64,000 bases of DNA, from assembly GCF_036711975.1 (NCBI RefSeq), contig NC_091967.1:5208001-5272000 (forward strand). Direction: 5' to 3'. Positions 23,401-33,840 of this stretch are shown here, piece by piece; position 1 is the stretch's first letter, and the number at the start of each line of letters is the position of its first letter. Made by a program: the position numbers and the translations under genes. The DNA is from Onthophagus taurus. Lineage: Eukaryota > Arthropoda > Insecta > Coleoptera > Scarabaeidae. The notes under the pieces are model-generated. The model did no database searches, was not told the DNA's origin, and saw only the letters and a program-made list of their open reading frames with translations.

Positions 23401-26400
23401 TACATCCTGCATTTCGCCATTCTTCTGCATTCTTTCATCCCTCTTCCGGTAAGGCTTGATCAATCATAGTTTATTTAATCCAGAATATATTTGATACCTA
23501 CTTCTATGTTGAGGTACATATCGAAGAGGTCTTTTTGGCCATCGGTTTTTTAGCATCCTCATCACATGCTCATACCACTGCAACTGTTTGGTTTTGCACC
23601 TCATCAATTGTTCCAGTCTTGATAGTGGAAGAACAACTATCATAACTGGATTCCGAAAAGACTGGGATACAACGACATCTTCTACGTTATCTCATCGCAT
23701 TCCACCATTAACAAAGAAAGTTCAAGAGAAGAAATCCTTAGAACGACCAAAAAGAAATTATTGAAAATAATGGAGAGAAATAGAAAAGAAACTTAGCAAT
23801 AAATAAACGTTGACTTTTGTGTTGTAAAGGTGTTTTGAAAAGTGATGGTGTACTGAATGAGAAATTAAAAATTTTTGTCGCATAAACGATGATATCAATG
23901 AAACCGCGTATCGATATCTGTCGACGTAAGCACCAAAACCGTGTCGAAACGAGCGGTTTTAACGACATCGCAGCGGCAAGCGTCTCCGTATATTATGCGG
24001 CCGTCGACGCCGCCAACAAGAAACGCGTGACGGCTCCGAATTTATACGGCGCGCCTTTTACGGTGACTTCGGCAAAATGAATATTTATAAGGCGATGTGG
24101 GCCGGGATCGAATCCCCTCTTTTCACTCTTTCCTCCCCGTATCACAATCCTTCTCCCCAGTCCCGTCGTTATATACCCTTTGAATCAAATTAAATTGTCA
24201 CCGGAAATCGCGAACTCAGTTTGACTCGATAGGGTTAAAATTATAGTCTTCGCTTGCAGGCGAAGATAGACGTAGAGATAATTTCGTGTTACCTGTAATT
24301 AAGTGAAAGTGAAGTTTTGTTATTAAGAAATAACGTTTTATGCAAAAAACAATAACGTGTCGGAAAAAGTAGGTTTCTCGTGTACGCCCCTTTGATATAT
24401 TATTATTTTTTCTTGTGTTGGTTACGAAGCAAACGGAAAAATAATGGCGGTAATGAGGTGGTATTGAATGAAACGGCGGCCAATGGGTCGGTCGACGAAA
24501 TTCCGACAAACGGAACAATGCCCCCGGCTCCAGGGTATCGATATCGTGGATCGAATCTGGGACCTGTGTTTGTACACAGCGCCTTACCGGATCATGACTG
24601 GCGGGTTTATTAGAAGAGTAGACCTCCGCGAAGAAGTGTTCCTCAAGAGTACAACGTGCGTGTTTCTGCTCGATCGTGTGGAATGAATAATGATCCCAAC
24701 ATTTAACTATCAGACCTCGACTTATAATAAAAACCTTACTTTACTAAAAATATATTTCTGTTTCTTTTTTATAATACCTGTCAAATTATTGTAAAGTTGA
24801 TTAACAGATAATTTTGTTGTGTCACTTTGACATTTAGTGTTTCCATATTCAAGCAAACACAATAAAAGCACTAATTAATTATTACATCACAATTAACAAC
24901 TAAGAAACTGTAAAATAAAATAAAATAATAAAAAATAATAATTAAACCAAGAACGAAGTAAAATCTTAAATGACTCACCCGTGTTAAGTTGGCGTCAAAT
25001 GAAATGTCAAGTTATACCAACGCAGATTTGGGGGAATTAAAAAAACACTAAATAAGTTAGAAACGATTCTTTTTTCTATAACGACGAAAATGATTTTCAA
25101 CAATTATTGTTGATATTGTTCCAGCCTTAGAAGCTTACTAAGCGATACATCGAGATTTTTTTAAAATTCCCATTTAGATAAAACTATAACAATTCCAGCA
25201 GTCTTGTCGATGTCGTTTCCTTTTTTCCATCGTACATCCTTTTTTTTGTCCACCGTTGGTCAAAGTCTTTTTGTCCTTTAGCCGGCGAGAAATATACGTT
25301 TATGTAAATCGGTCCCGTTTTAAAACACATCCGCGGCCGAATGCACAAACCGTGTTCGGTGGCGTAGCGCCTTTGAATATTCATTCGGGCAAGAAGGACC
25401 CCATTGCGGTTCATCGGGTACGAAGAATCGTCGGGCTCATTCCAGATCCCGGTGGTAGAGTGTCAATTTCGACCCACACGCTATTTTCGGCTCCGCAATC
25501 GGCCCGTGTATCGGTTAATGAGGGCCCTAATTCCCCTAATTTAGTGGTCTACGTTATCTGGGGGCCAAACGGCGAGGGCGCGCGAGAAATCGAAGGTGGC
25601 CGTTGCGCGGTAATCGATTAATTAAAAGAAAACCCGGCGACCGTTAAAACGTGTTAAAAAGGATTTCGGCTTCCTTTTTCTTTATCCGAACTCAGTCACT
25701 TTTATCCGAACTCTCACCGACTCAAGAGTTCGAAATATTTATGATTCTGTTGGAAGTGAATCTCAACAAAGATTTTAGATGATTTTTTTTCTAATGATTT
25801 AACTTTGTTCCAGAAGTTTCGGTGCCAAATGTTCAGTTTGCTCGAGAGGAATATCATCAAGTGATTGGGTAAGAAAAGCGAGAGATCACGTTTATCATTT
25901 AGCGTGTTTCGCTTGCGCCGCTTGTCATCGGCAATTATCAACCGGTGAAGAATTCGCCCTCCACGAAGACCGAGTCCTTTGCAAAGCGCATTATTTGGAA
26001 ACGCTTGACGGTGGAACGACTTCTTCCGATGGTAAAATTAAATAAGTAATAAAAAAAAATAAACAACCTCACCCAATTCATTTTCTCCATATAGTTTTAT
26101 TTTCGATTATAATTAACCCCTTAAATTAAGTCTTAAACACGAAGGTCTCTGCCGTCAGATTGACATCTAGATATGCTAAGTAGACGCCGACGCCACCACA
26201 CTTTTTTAACAGTCCTTCCGAAACAATCGGTGTTGAGTCTTTTTTGTGGGGCGTAGTTCTAACATGTTAATTATTATTTCTGAAGCCTGTTGTTTGTTTT
26301 GCACTCACACGTTTTCTGTTAGCCATTTTGTTGTAATTCAATTAATAATTTTACCCTCGAGGAAACTTTTGACTCGTCTCCTCGTAATTTATTCGCATGA

Positions 26401-27218
26401 ACTAGTACGTGTACGTTTCGTGAGAATTTTAATTGGATCAGTAACCGCCGACGAAACCTGAAAGGGGCTGAACGTTTATTGTTTTCAGACTTTATGGTGT
26501 ACGTGTTTTAAGACGTTTTATCATTCACGCACTGACATGAGAGTGTGTATGAATAATAATAAAGTAATAATGTTAGTGTGCGGTTTCGTGGAAAGATAAT
26601 GAAATTGATTATATACACAATAATATCTATGACAGATAAATTCATTTTAATTAATATCTTTATGAATTATTTTTATTTATTTTTATTGTTTTTTTAGACG
26701 GTTGTGACGCAGAAGGTTACCACAAGAATAAAGCAAAAAGAGTCCGAACAACATTTACAGAAGAACAACTCCAGGTGCTCCAAGCAAACTTCCAATTAGA
26801 TTCAAATCCCGACGGTCAAGACTTAGAAAGGATCGCTCAAATAACAGGGTTAAGCAAACGAGTAACGCAAGTTTGGTTTCAAAATTCGAGGGCGCGTCAA
26901 AAGAAACACATGCACACTGGAAAAGTGAAAACGCAAAGTAAGGAAATTTTTTTTCTTTAAATTTAAAACTTTGAATTAATTTGTTGTTTAGTGCACAATG
27001 GGAGAGACGACAGTAGCAACTTTAGTAGGCACATAAACCTCCATTTAACGTACTCGTTCCAACAGAACAGCAACAAGAGCTCGCCTCTCTTCAATCCAGC
27101 TGGTAAGCCGTCGTCGGAATCGGAGGCGACGCCACTTAAATGGTTGTGTCTTGCAGATTCCTCGCTGGACGAGCTCTCTCAAGAGTCCACCATGCACTGT
27201 ATGCAAGGGGAAGTGTAA
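20486..27218 (+). CDS. Awh: Arrowhead LIM-homeodomain transcription factor (Lhx6/8 family), N-terminal codons not included
   Basis: Coding exons are 20486-20667, 25814-26031, 26698-26937, 26992-27102 and 27157-27218. Splice phases agree throughout and the joined frame is 813 nt (270 residues plus stop). Residues 1-60 form LIM domain 1 (CSACGDPIS, then [11 protein letters not shown] and CKADYAK). Residues 61-127 form LIM domain 2 ([31 protein letters not shown]). The homeodomain is at about 145-204 with helix 3 [15 protein letters not shown]. The end [16 protein letters not shown] is diagnostic of the Awh/Lhx6/8 group. The first exon opens directly at ACT GAA after an AG acceptor, so the start (probably Met-Lys) is in an upstream exon. 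The protein is a nuclear DNA-binding factor; in Drosophila, Arrowhead controls imaginal and neuronal precursor fates. A 54-nt intron before the last exon stays in frame if retained (see findings). Large introns and many GC islands suggest complex regulation. Confidence 0.95.
21960..23400 (-). mobile_element. 5'-truncated I-like non-LTR retrotransposon
   Basis: The element ends on the - strand in a (TAA)n tail (ATTATTATT run at about 21970-21987 on +), as expected of I-clade LINEs, and is cut at its 5' side near 23390. The remaining ORF (22065-23393) is open for 442 residues, so the copy is young or little decayed. No target-site duplication was identified by eye. Confidence 0.85.
22065..23393 (-). 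CDS. ORF2 C-terminal part: end of reverse transcriptase plus RNase H and zinc knuckle
   Basis: 442 residues, open without frameshift. The start contains the C-terminal reverse-transcriptase thumb region ([15 protein letters not shown], then [20 protein letters not shown]). The RNase H domain follows with its catalytic residues: D in WYTDASK, E in FQAEVLAI, D in IFTDSRAAL and H/D in [15 protein letters not shown]. The end has a Cys-His knuckle ([18 protein letters not shown]). Presence of RNase H separates it from plain Jockey elements and points to the I/LOA group. The endonuclease and reverse-transcriptase core are missing through 5' truncation, so it is not autonomous. Confidence 0.9.
   Translation of the reverse strand: MQGCCKPDLPQAPRKELGSQTTNWAYVAIIRPMVAYASLVWWPKTKHKTAQQQLAQIQRLACLNITGAMRSCPTAALEALLGLTPLHIYIQKEAALSALSLKTVSSLKLMQGNLRGHLEILKDPCLNHLIEIKTDLIPTEYNFNQPYKVIFSSRDDWAKGGPQLKRGALAWYTDASKTVRSGVGMGISGPNSHIKLPLSSDLTIFQAEVLAINFCTALNLQKGQKGASINIFTDSRAALKAIQAYTCGSALIRECTNNLRELARGNDVTLWWVPGHSNIEGNEKADKLAKEAANTPFIGPQPGCGLQKSHLKQIINNWEASKTALRWKELPGHRQANSMITPSQNKTKEVLCLSKGNLRTLSGYLTGHVPLKYHLFHIGQAEDQTCRLCNDESETAEHILCNCVARRRLRHNVFGKTPLLPTDIKVQDLRTILRFIKDLHLP
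26032..26697. other. Arrowhead intron 2, nothing notable
   Basis: A 666-bp intron between LIM domain 2 and the homeodomain exon (donor GTAAAA, acceptor TTTTAG). The middle (26100-26470) has slightly raised GC but no recognisable element. Confidence 0.6.
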
Positions 27219-27530
27219 AAAAGACTATCGTCAGATTACAAGCTACGAAAAAAAAAACTTATTTAGGATAAGAAACTAAATGTATTGGTAACCCTCCAAT
27301 ATATATCGTGATTCTTCAGTGTACTATTTACTATTATTATTTCTTTTTGTTATTTAGTCGTATTTATTTATTTTTTTTATCATAAGCATAGACAACAATT
27401 TATAGATAAATAGAATGTAAAAAAATAATGTGAAGAGGCAGGAATTGTATTATATAGAAGTATTGTATATGTTAAAAAAGGTTAATTATTACTGTTTTAA
27501 GTGTAATATAAACGAATTTAATAAAAATAT
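27219..27530 (+). other. Probable 3' UTR of Arrowhead
   Basis: AT-rich sequence after the TAA stop at 27216-27218. The first good poly(A) signal, AATAAA, is at 27520-27525. No conserved structure was recognised. Confidence 0.6.
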
Positions 27531-27974
27531 TTACTTGAATATCAAATATTAAATTTTTTTGTTACATTTACTTTTCCTGTTATCATAATTTACCTGAATG
27601 ACTTAATAATATGTATTGTATTGCATAAAAATGTCCAAAAGTATAGCAACAGTGCCTTTCATTATTAGTATTATGGATTGAAGTTATCTCCAAAATTCAA
27701 AATGCAACTATCAACTTCTAGCAAAAAAACTACAATAATTATAAGAGTTGTTGTAGAAAATAATTTAGAACATTACCAACTAGATAGGCAAGAAATTGGG
27801 AAGCCTAATGTTCCATGAGATTCAAGCCCTAATGAGTTCTAATATCTTGGCAGTTGCTACAAATTATTGGAGAAGCAAACAAGGAAGAATTGTGCGAGCA
27901 CGAATTTAAAACCTGTACGAAAAAGAGAGTAGGAGAGGTTCTGGTGAAGAAGAGTAGAAATAATACGGAATCAA

Positions 27975-28022
27975 GACGGAGTCAAGAGTTAGAAAGGATT
28001 GCTCAAATAACAGGGTTTAGCA
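27975..28022 (+). pseudogene. Copied fragment of the Arrowhead homeobox exon
   Basis: Forty-eight bases closely match 26811-26858 of the homeodomain exon (both include GCTCAAATAACAGGGTT), with a single-base insertion and a few substitutions. In one frame it still reads [13 protein letters not shown], against [13 protein letters not shown] in the gene. The fragment runs directly into a block of the palindromic satellite through the shared string AGGGTTTAGC/AGGGTTAAGC. It is not part of a functional gene. Duplication with microhomology joining is inferred. Confidence 0.75.
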
Positions 28023-28270
28023 CTATCATTAGAAATAACTCTAGAAGTAGAAACATATGGGTTTAGCCGTGTGTCTCTTAAGACGGCTTTTGCTTCACCT
28101 TGTCTAACTAGAACTAACGCTAGACCTAAAACCAGAATCATGCGGGTTTAGCCGTCTTGAGAGACGTGCGGCTAAATCCGAATGTTTCTAGTTTTCGGTC
28201 TAGTGTTAGTTCTAGTTGTACATTAGCAGTATCACAAGAACTTTAGGGTTAAGCCGTGCGTCTCATGGAA
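28020..28270. repeat. Dispersed block of the palindromic satellite, 3' of Arrowhead
   Basis: About two units of the same family as the array at 8300-11050, with cores GGGTTTAGCCGTGTGTCTC and GGGTTTAGCCGTCTTGAGAG, and arms CTAGAACTAACGCTAGACC. It is more diverged from the 8-11 kb array than units in that array are from one another. Confidence 0.9.
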
Positions 28271-28289
28271 AACGTGTTAGGCTCCCGCT

Positions 28290-28910
28290 CCTTTTAATAT
28301 GGTTAATTTGTCTTTGACCGTCGGAGGAGCGGTTTGTATTTTGCTGACGGTACCGTATCGTACTACGATATCATTCTTCTTCAGACACCTCACAATTTGC
28401 TCCGTCACACCTGAAACATAAGGAAGGCAGATAAAACCGGCTGGTGTACTTACCGAGTCTTCCCTCTGTTTACGTGGTTTAGTGGCTCGTTGGATATCCG
28501 TCTTTGTATAGCTTTTCTTCTGCAGTACATCTCAGGTAGTTTAGAAATTCCTAGAGTCGCTCTTTTCCGTGTTGCCAGATTACGAAACTGTCATCGACGT
28601 AACGGAGCCATAGCTTCGGGGCCCACGGACGCTTCCTCTTCAAACATCTCCATGTAGATATTGGCGATCACAGATGACAGAGATGATCCCTTGCATTGCT
28701 TGTAGAATTTTCCTTTCCAGCTAAAATATGTCGATGATAGGCAATTCTCCACCAGTCCTGGGACATCCTTCGGCAAAACCTCCGTTTCAGTTTCAGGCGA
28801 AGACCATCCTCGTCATCTTTTTCCACGTCGAAACTTACCAAGATATCCTGGGGTCTAACTTCATACCCCTGATTAATTCTAAAAAATGTGTGGAATCTCT
28901 GACATATTCT
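28290..28910 (-). pseudogene. Penelope-like reverse transcriptase fragment
   Basis: On the - strand the frame reads VLPKDVPGLVENCLSSTYF, SWKGKFYKQCKGSSLSSVIA and NIYMEMFEEEA, followed after a frame change by LRYVDDSFVIWQHGK. The YVDD box is the reverse-transcriptase active site; the FYKQ and SLSSVIANIYME region is characteristic of Penelope-like elements. Frameshift and missing ends make it non-functional. Confidence 0.85.
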
Positions 28911-30200
28911 GTTTTACCTGTAAAAGGAAACTTAACAGAATCTTACATTTATTTATTCTTGAAAATATGTAGATGAATTCAAATATTGCGAAACAAATCG
29001 AAAACACAAAGACATTCATTCCAATCAGAATGTGCTATTACTCTTTGATTGGCACACATGCCATATTAGTCTTAACAATAAACAATGCATTGCATGATTG
29101 TATTTGGTTCAATAAAGACGGTGTTGGTTGATTACCAAAAAACAAATTTGAGGATCTATATAATCTAAAGAAACACACGTTGGAATGTGCTAATTATAGC
29201 AAAGTTCTTACAATAAATAAAGTTATACGAGTTAAACAAGCCGTTAGTCGTAGAATGACAGTTTCACGAAATGTCATATTCACTGATCGAAGCAAAAACC
29301 GGATCTAAACATTTTAATTTTTTTTTACTTTTTTAATAACTTGATAATTATTAAAAAATTTATTAATTAAAATACGTTTAAGATCTTGAATTATCTCCCT
29401 TTTAACTTAATTATTTCTTTTTAATTAAATCCTTTAAAATAACATTTTAAACCCCAACCCTTTCGATTGCTTTGATTTGATATTCATAGATGTCACCACT
29501 ATACAGCGGACAAAATACGATCGCAGTGTCCTTCCCCTGTTTTAATCTACAGGACGCGTGCGCACATCGTCTCCCCAGAATGCCCGGTAATTCGACCGGC
29601 GGCCTCTCCAGCGGCCCTACTTCATTTTGTCGTCTCGTCAAGTGGATACTGCATCCGTTTAAAAACGTGAATTAACCCAAGTAAGTACATTTCCAATCCT
29701 AATATGTATCATAAACGCGACGTTTTTAACGAACCACTCGCTGTCAATCGGTTTATTTACATCAAACTCAATTTGCGTTTCCACGGTTACGTGTGGCGTT
29801 GCAAAAAATACGGCATCGTTTACGTTTCTATTATTGATTTGTAACGGTTATTATTTTTAATTAACCTTATTGTTATCGTTTATATTGTTTTGAATTGAGT
29901 GATTCGGGTTATTAGGGGTTTTTATTTCGGGTATGTTTTCGTAAAAAATAATTAAATTTAGATAAAACGTTTTATAAAAGTATTTTTGGACACCTGTATA
30001 AGTAAAAAGTAGTTGGAACTGATTCAAAATTGCATAGTGCAACTGTTTAAGATATATAAATAGAAATTAAATAGCTTTTTCGCCTCCCATACCTGAAAGT
30101 AAATCATATCGGCCCTAAAAAAATAACTGAAAGTTAGATTTTCGGCCCTTGGGATTCTAAACTTTGAACGTCCCTACTTTATAGTTTTTCATCACAATCT
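28911..30200. other. Non-coding spacer before RpS6
   Basis: No gene seen. A GC-richer patch lies at about 29500-29660, ending in a good donor-like AAGTAAGTA at 29689; this could be an unidentified 5' exon or a regulatory element. The rest is AT-rich. Confidence 0.35.
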
Positions 30201-30266
30201 AGTTAGTCTTCATTGACATTTAAACTGCAAACTGTAAACGTCAGTTGAAATTAAAACTGCGACAAA

Positions 30267-30370
30267 ATGAACGAAGAAGCGGTATTGGAATTTGGTATAC
30301 CAAATTCTAGTATTGCTATTCACAACTGTGCGGAAGAAATAATTAATATTAATAATAATTACTACAATGA
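30267..30370 (+). other. Candidate upstream exon with small ORF, 5' of RpS6
   Basis: A short ORF begins at ATG 30267 in a good context (GACAAAATG) and runs 35 codons into a consensus donor GTAAGT at 30371. If spliced to the acceptor at 30614-30615 it would end at a TGA overlapping the RpS6 start codon. A 15-bp inverted repeat (TTTTTCGCCTCCCAT near 30073 and its complement near 30476) brackets the area. Whether it is transcribed is unknown. Confidence 0.25.
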
Positions 30371-30621
30371 GTAAGTTGTTCCTAGTGTTTTGTTAAATTC
30401 TGTTACATACTAATAAAATTAATTGATTTATAAAATTAGTTTTATTTTATATTTTTGCAATTTTGTTTGGTTTAATGGGAGGCGAAAAACATTTGTGTGT
30501 CACACGTGCAGAAATGCATTAGCAGCCCTTATCTATTAGCTCGGGTTGCTAATGCTTATTTTCTGCCCTTGAGACACAATATACTATAGAGACCTAAAAC
30601 TATATAAATTTCCAGGACAAA

Positions 30622-31362
30622 ATGAAGTTTAATATATCTTATCCGGCGACTGGTTGTCAAAAACTGTTTGAAATTGTGGATGACCACAAAGTAAGAATAT
30701 TCTTTGATAAGCGCATGGGTTCTGAAGTACAAGCAGATCCATTGGGTGATGATTGGAAGGGTTACATCTTTAAAATTACGGGTGGCAATGATAAACAAGG
30801 CTTCCCAATGAAACAAGGTGTTTTAACCAACGGTCGTGTTCGACTACTTCTTTCCAATGATCATTCTTGTTTTCGTACTCGACGTGATGGCGAACGTCGC
30901 AGAAAATCCGTTCGTGGTTGTATTGTTGATGGAAATTTAAGCGTCCTATCGTTGGTTATTGTTCGTAAAGGATTAAAAGATATCCCTGGATTGACCGATT
31001 CAAATATACCGAGACGTTTGGGCCCGAAACGAGCCAATAACATTCGTAAACTTTTCAATTTAACCAAACAAGATGATGTTCGTCAATATGTTGTTAAGAG
31101 ACCGTTACCTCAAAAGGAAGGTAAAAAACAGCGGTTTAAAGCGCCTAAAGTTCAGCGTTTAATCACACCGGAATCTTTGCAAAAGAAACGTCATCGTTTG
31201 GCTTTGAAAAAGAAACGTTGTTTGAAACGTAAGGAGCAGGTGAATGTTTATAAGAAGTTGTTGGCTCAAAGACATAAGGAGTCGAAGCAGCGCAGGCAAG
31301 AATTGAAGCGGCGTAGATCTGCCAGTTTACAGGAGAGCAAAACTAGTTTGGACAGTGCTTAA
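30622..31362 (+). CDS. RpS6: 40S ribosomal protein S6
   Basis: A 246-residue ORF matching eS6 over its whole length (family length about 248). Landmarks: [20 protein letters not shown] at the start, [15 protein letters not shown] near 65, [14 protein letters not shown] near 92, and the basic C-terminal helix. The tail [17 protein letters not shown] keeps the S6-kinase sites (Ser233 and Ser235 here). The product is a small-subunit ribosomal protein, phosphorylated downstream of TOR/S6K. The coding sequence has no intron; an acceptor-like TTTCCAG lies 6 bases before the ATG, implying a 5'-UTR intron, so this looks like the normal gene and not a processed copy. An ATTAAA signal follows the stop at about 31373, and an AATAAA lies at 31995. 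The ATG chosen is the family start. Confidence 0.97.
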   Translation: MKFNISYPATGCQKLFEIVDDHKVRIFFDKRMGSEVQADPLGDDWKGYIFKITGGNDKQGFPMKQGVLTNGRVRLLLSNDHSCFRTRRDGERRRKSVRGCIVDGNLSVLSLVIVRKGLKDIPGLTDSNIPRRLGPKRANNIRKLFNLTKQDDVRQYVVKRPLPQKEGKKQRFKAPKVQRLITPESLQKKRHRLALKKKRCLKRKEQVNVYKKLLAQRHKESKQRRQELKRRRSASLQESKTSLDSA

Positions 31363-32083
31363 AAAAAATTATATTAAAACCAAGGACCTATTTTGTTTTG
31401 TTTAAGTACTTCTTAGTAAATCAAACGAGTACTTAAAATGTCTGTTTCAAAAATGGGTCCGTATTTATAGACTGACTATTATGGTGGTAAATCCACCATT
31501 TTTTTTCGTGTTTTTGAATAATTTTTGTTTTTGAAGTAAATGGTCATTTCTTTAGTGTCGTAGAAAACATGGCACTCAACTATAAACGTTTTTCTGCACT
31601 TATACTTTTAATATAATACTCCGTTTAGAATCTGAAGATATATATTTTTTTTTGTCTCAAACCAAAGAAAAAAGTAATGATGTGATGGAAATTATTTTTG
31701 TGATGTTTTTGTTTTGTTTATAAAAGAAAATTATAAATGGAACAAATTATATATTTATAATCCAATTAATGTTCGGATGTTTGTTATATTGTATATTTTT
31801 GTAATATGTAAAAAAATCCCAGTACAAATGAACGAAAAACTTTCGACTATTATAATATAACCATATCGTTCGTTTTGAATTCGATTTTTCTACGTTTGAA
31901 ATCAAAGAAGATAGATATTTTTGTGCCCCTTTATTTGTAATATATTATTTGTTATTGTTTGATTTTGTGTTTTTTAAAGCTGGTATATTTGTTCAATAAA
32001 GTTGCGAAAGCGTACATTTAGCTGATTTTTTTAACTTTGTTATATATACATAATAATCCAATCTCAAAATTTTCTCTCATCTA
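31363..32083. other. RpS6 3' flank / 3' UTR
   Basis: AT-rich, without ORFs of note. Poly(A) signals at about 31373 (ATTAAA) and 31995 (AATAAA) would give a short or a 0.65-kb 3' UTR. Confidence 0.5.
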
Positions 32084-33250
32084 CAGGGTGATTCAAAAAA
32101 CCGCTAACAGACTTCTAAAGTAGATAATACATGAAAAATTAAGATACATGGGGTCGCAAATGCCTCCTTGGCGAGATATAGCGGATCAAAGTTTCGTTAA
32201 TCTTAAACATTATCTGCAATAAAAAGCACTTTTTTAAAAATATTGTCTTGTAGTAGCCGTGCGTAACCATGGCAACCAATTGTTTTGATTTAAAATTTCC
32301 TAGTGTCAAAATTCGATTTGAAAGAGTTTATTGTGCGTTAATGAGATTATTTTGAGTAGTATTGTGGAGTTTCTTGTGTTAATTGTTGTTATTCATTGTT
32401 ATTTGTTGCTAATAAGTCGGATTGAGAGTAAATTTCGCGAACTTGGTCGGACGGACCGGACGTCCGTTGGTCTTAAATGAAAACCGTCAATTGGATGTCC
32501 TGTTAAGTGTAGAGGAAAATCCGCATTCAAACATCTCCAATATTGCTGCAAATTTAAATACATATAGAAGCACAATATCAAGATTTTTTAAAAGAAAAAA
32601 ATATCACCCCTAGAAAGTACACTTGATGAAGTGTTGCTCTGATGAAGCAACATTTTGTTTAAATGGCACCGTCCATAAGCAAAACTGCCGTTATTGGGCA
32701 GTTGAAAATCCCCATTGGAAAGCCGAGGCAAATACACAGTATCTCCAAAAGGTCAATGTATGGGCTGGAATAGTGGAGAAAAGAATTATTATTTCTTTAT
32801 TGGAGCAATAGGCGATGAACAGTATTTGGATTTTCTTCAATTAGAATTAATTCCAAGTTTAGTTACAATTTTTCCAAATGCAGAAGATCCAAATTCACTA
32901 CATCCCAGAATTTGGCTACAGCAAGATGGCGCGCCTCCTCATTATGCACTAGTTGTACGAGAATACCTCAACCAAACATTTCCCAATCGGTGGATTGGCA
33001 GACGCGGACATATGAATGAAAGATCGCCTGACTTAACCCCTTTAGATTATTTTCTTTGGGGTTATTTAAAATCTAAAGTTTATGTTAGTAAGCCTGTAAT
33101 CTAGAAGATTGAAGCAAAATATTAGAGAAGAATTTCAATTAATCAGCCCGGATATGATTCAAAACATTCAAGAAGCGTTTGTCTCCCAATTAAGATATTG
33201 CCTTGCCGCTAACGGGCAGCAATTTGAATTAGTGATATTGTTTTCTATCT
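32084..33250 (+). mobile_element. Degenerate mariner-like transposon with CAGGGTG end
   Basis: The left end TACAGGGTGATTCAAAAAAC is at 32082-32101, preceded by TA. A broken transposase follows on the same strand. The matching right end was not found, so the element is probably 3'-truncated just after the transposase. Its terminal motif is shared with the foldback elements of the window, which suggests that related transposases could have mobilised them. Confidence 0.8.
32422..33230 (+). pseudogene. Mariner/IS630-like transposase, frame-broken
   Basis: Pieces appear in order in different frames: helix-turn-helix part GRTGRPLVLNENRQLDVLLS and NIAANLNTYRSTISRFFKR (stop after KKYHP); DEATFCLNGTVHKQNCRYWA with the first catalytic Asp; KVNVWAGI; WLQQDGAPPHYA with the second Asp; SPDLTPLDYFLWGYLKSKVY with the third acidic residue (Asp); then ending NIREEF and CLAANGQQFE after another frame change. 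At least three disruptions make it inactive. The order and motifs are those of mariner-type DDE transposases. Confidence 0.85.
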
Positions 33251-33292
33251 TTCATGTTGTTGTTTGATGCAACAAACTATTGCTACACATTG

Positions 33293-33840
33293 CTACTTTT
33301 GTATCTCAAATACAATAGTAATAATTAATTTAAATAAATAATTCAATTCAATTTGAATTTTGACACTTGGAAATGTCAAATCAAAACAATTGGTTCCTCT
33401 TTCATTATCCTCTTTCAAATTCAGATACGAGAGATACGCATTTTGGTTCATTATACTGGTCCAGCAGCTGAAAATAATCCACACCATCACAGATCCCCTA
33501 CCATATGTCACAGTTGGTCTTAGGTTTTTTAAATGCAGCTTCTCATTTTTTGATCGCCTTTCTACCATGTAATTTAGCATTATGGAGCATGTTTCTGATG
33601 GTTGACGCTCTAGCTTTTTCCCTAGTTCATTCTCAGCAATAATAGCCACCTTTGCTGCGCTAAGAAATGGATCCATTTTTTTTACGGCGCTTTATTATAT
33701 CGTGCACTGTAGAATGGCTTCTGTCTACAATTTTTGCAATTTCTCATACCGATTTTTCTTGCTAGGAATGTTTAAGCACTAATTTTCTAATTTCAATAGT
33801 CGTTTGGCTCTTCTTCTAGACATTTCGAATAAAAAACTAG
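33293..33840 (-). pseudogene. Tc1-like transposase remnant
   Basis: On the - strand, starting near 33830, frame-shifted fragments read like a paired-type helix-turn-helix (IAKIVDRSHSTVHDIIKR), then LERQPSETCSIMLN, then KNLRPTVTYGRGSVMVW, a hallmark of Tc1 transposases just after the first catalytic Asp region. The remainder of the catalytic domain is absent. It abuts the mariner-like relic in opposite orientation. Confidence 0.7.

Larger units (their letters stand above)
20668..25813. other. First recognised Arrowhead intron (5.1 kb)
   Basis: The intron has a GTAAGT donor and a TTCCAG acceptor. It contains GC-richer islands at about 20800-21170, 23890-24180, 24440-24690 and 25200-25620, two hammerhead-like motifs (21289-21311 and 21794-21826) and a 5'-truncated LINE on the - strand (21960-23400). 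Around 23500-23700 are short degenerate pieces that look like retroelement debris. The islands may be intronic enhancers; this is composition-based inference. Confidence 0.5.

Noticed and set aside
25256..25621. 121-residue ORF just before Awh LIM2
   Set aside because: No domain, no matching splice phase with the Awh exons, GC-driven open frame.
30622..31362. RpS6 as a processed retrocopy
   Set aside because: The frame is intact with no substitutions at key sites, there is no poly(A) tract of a retrocopy with target duplication, and a splice acceptor sits just before the ATG. The normal gene is more likely.
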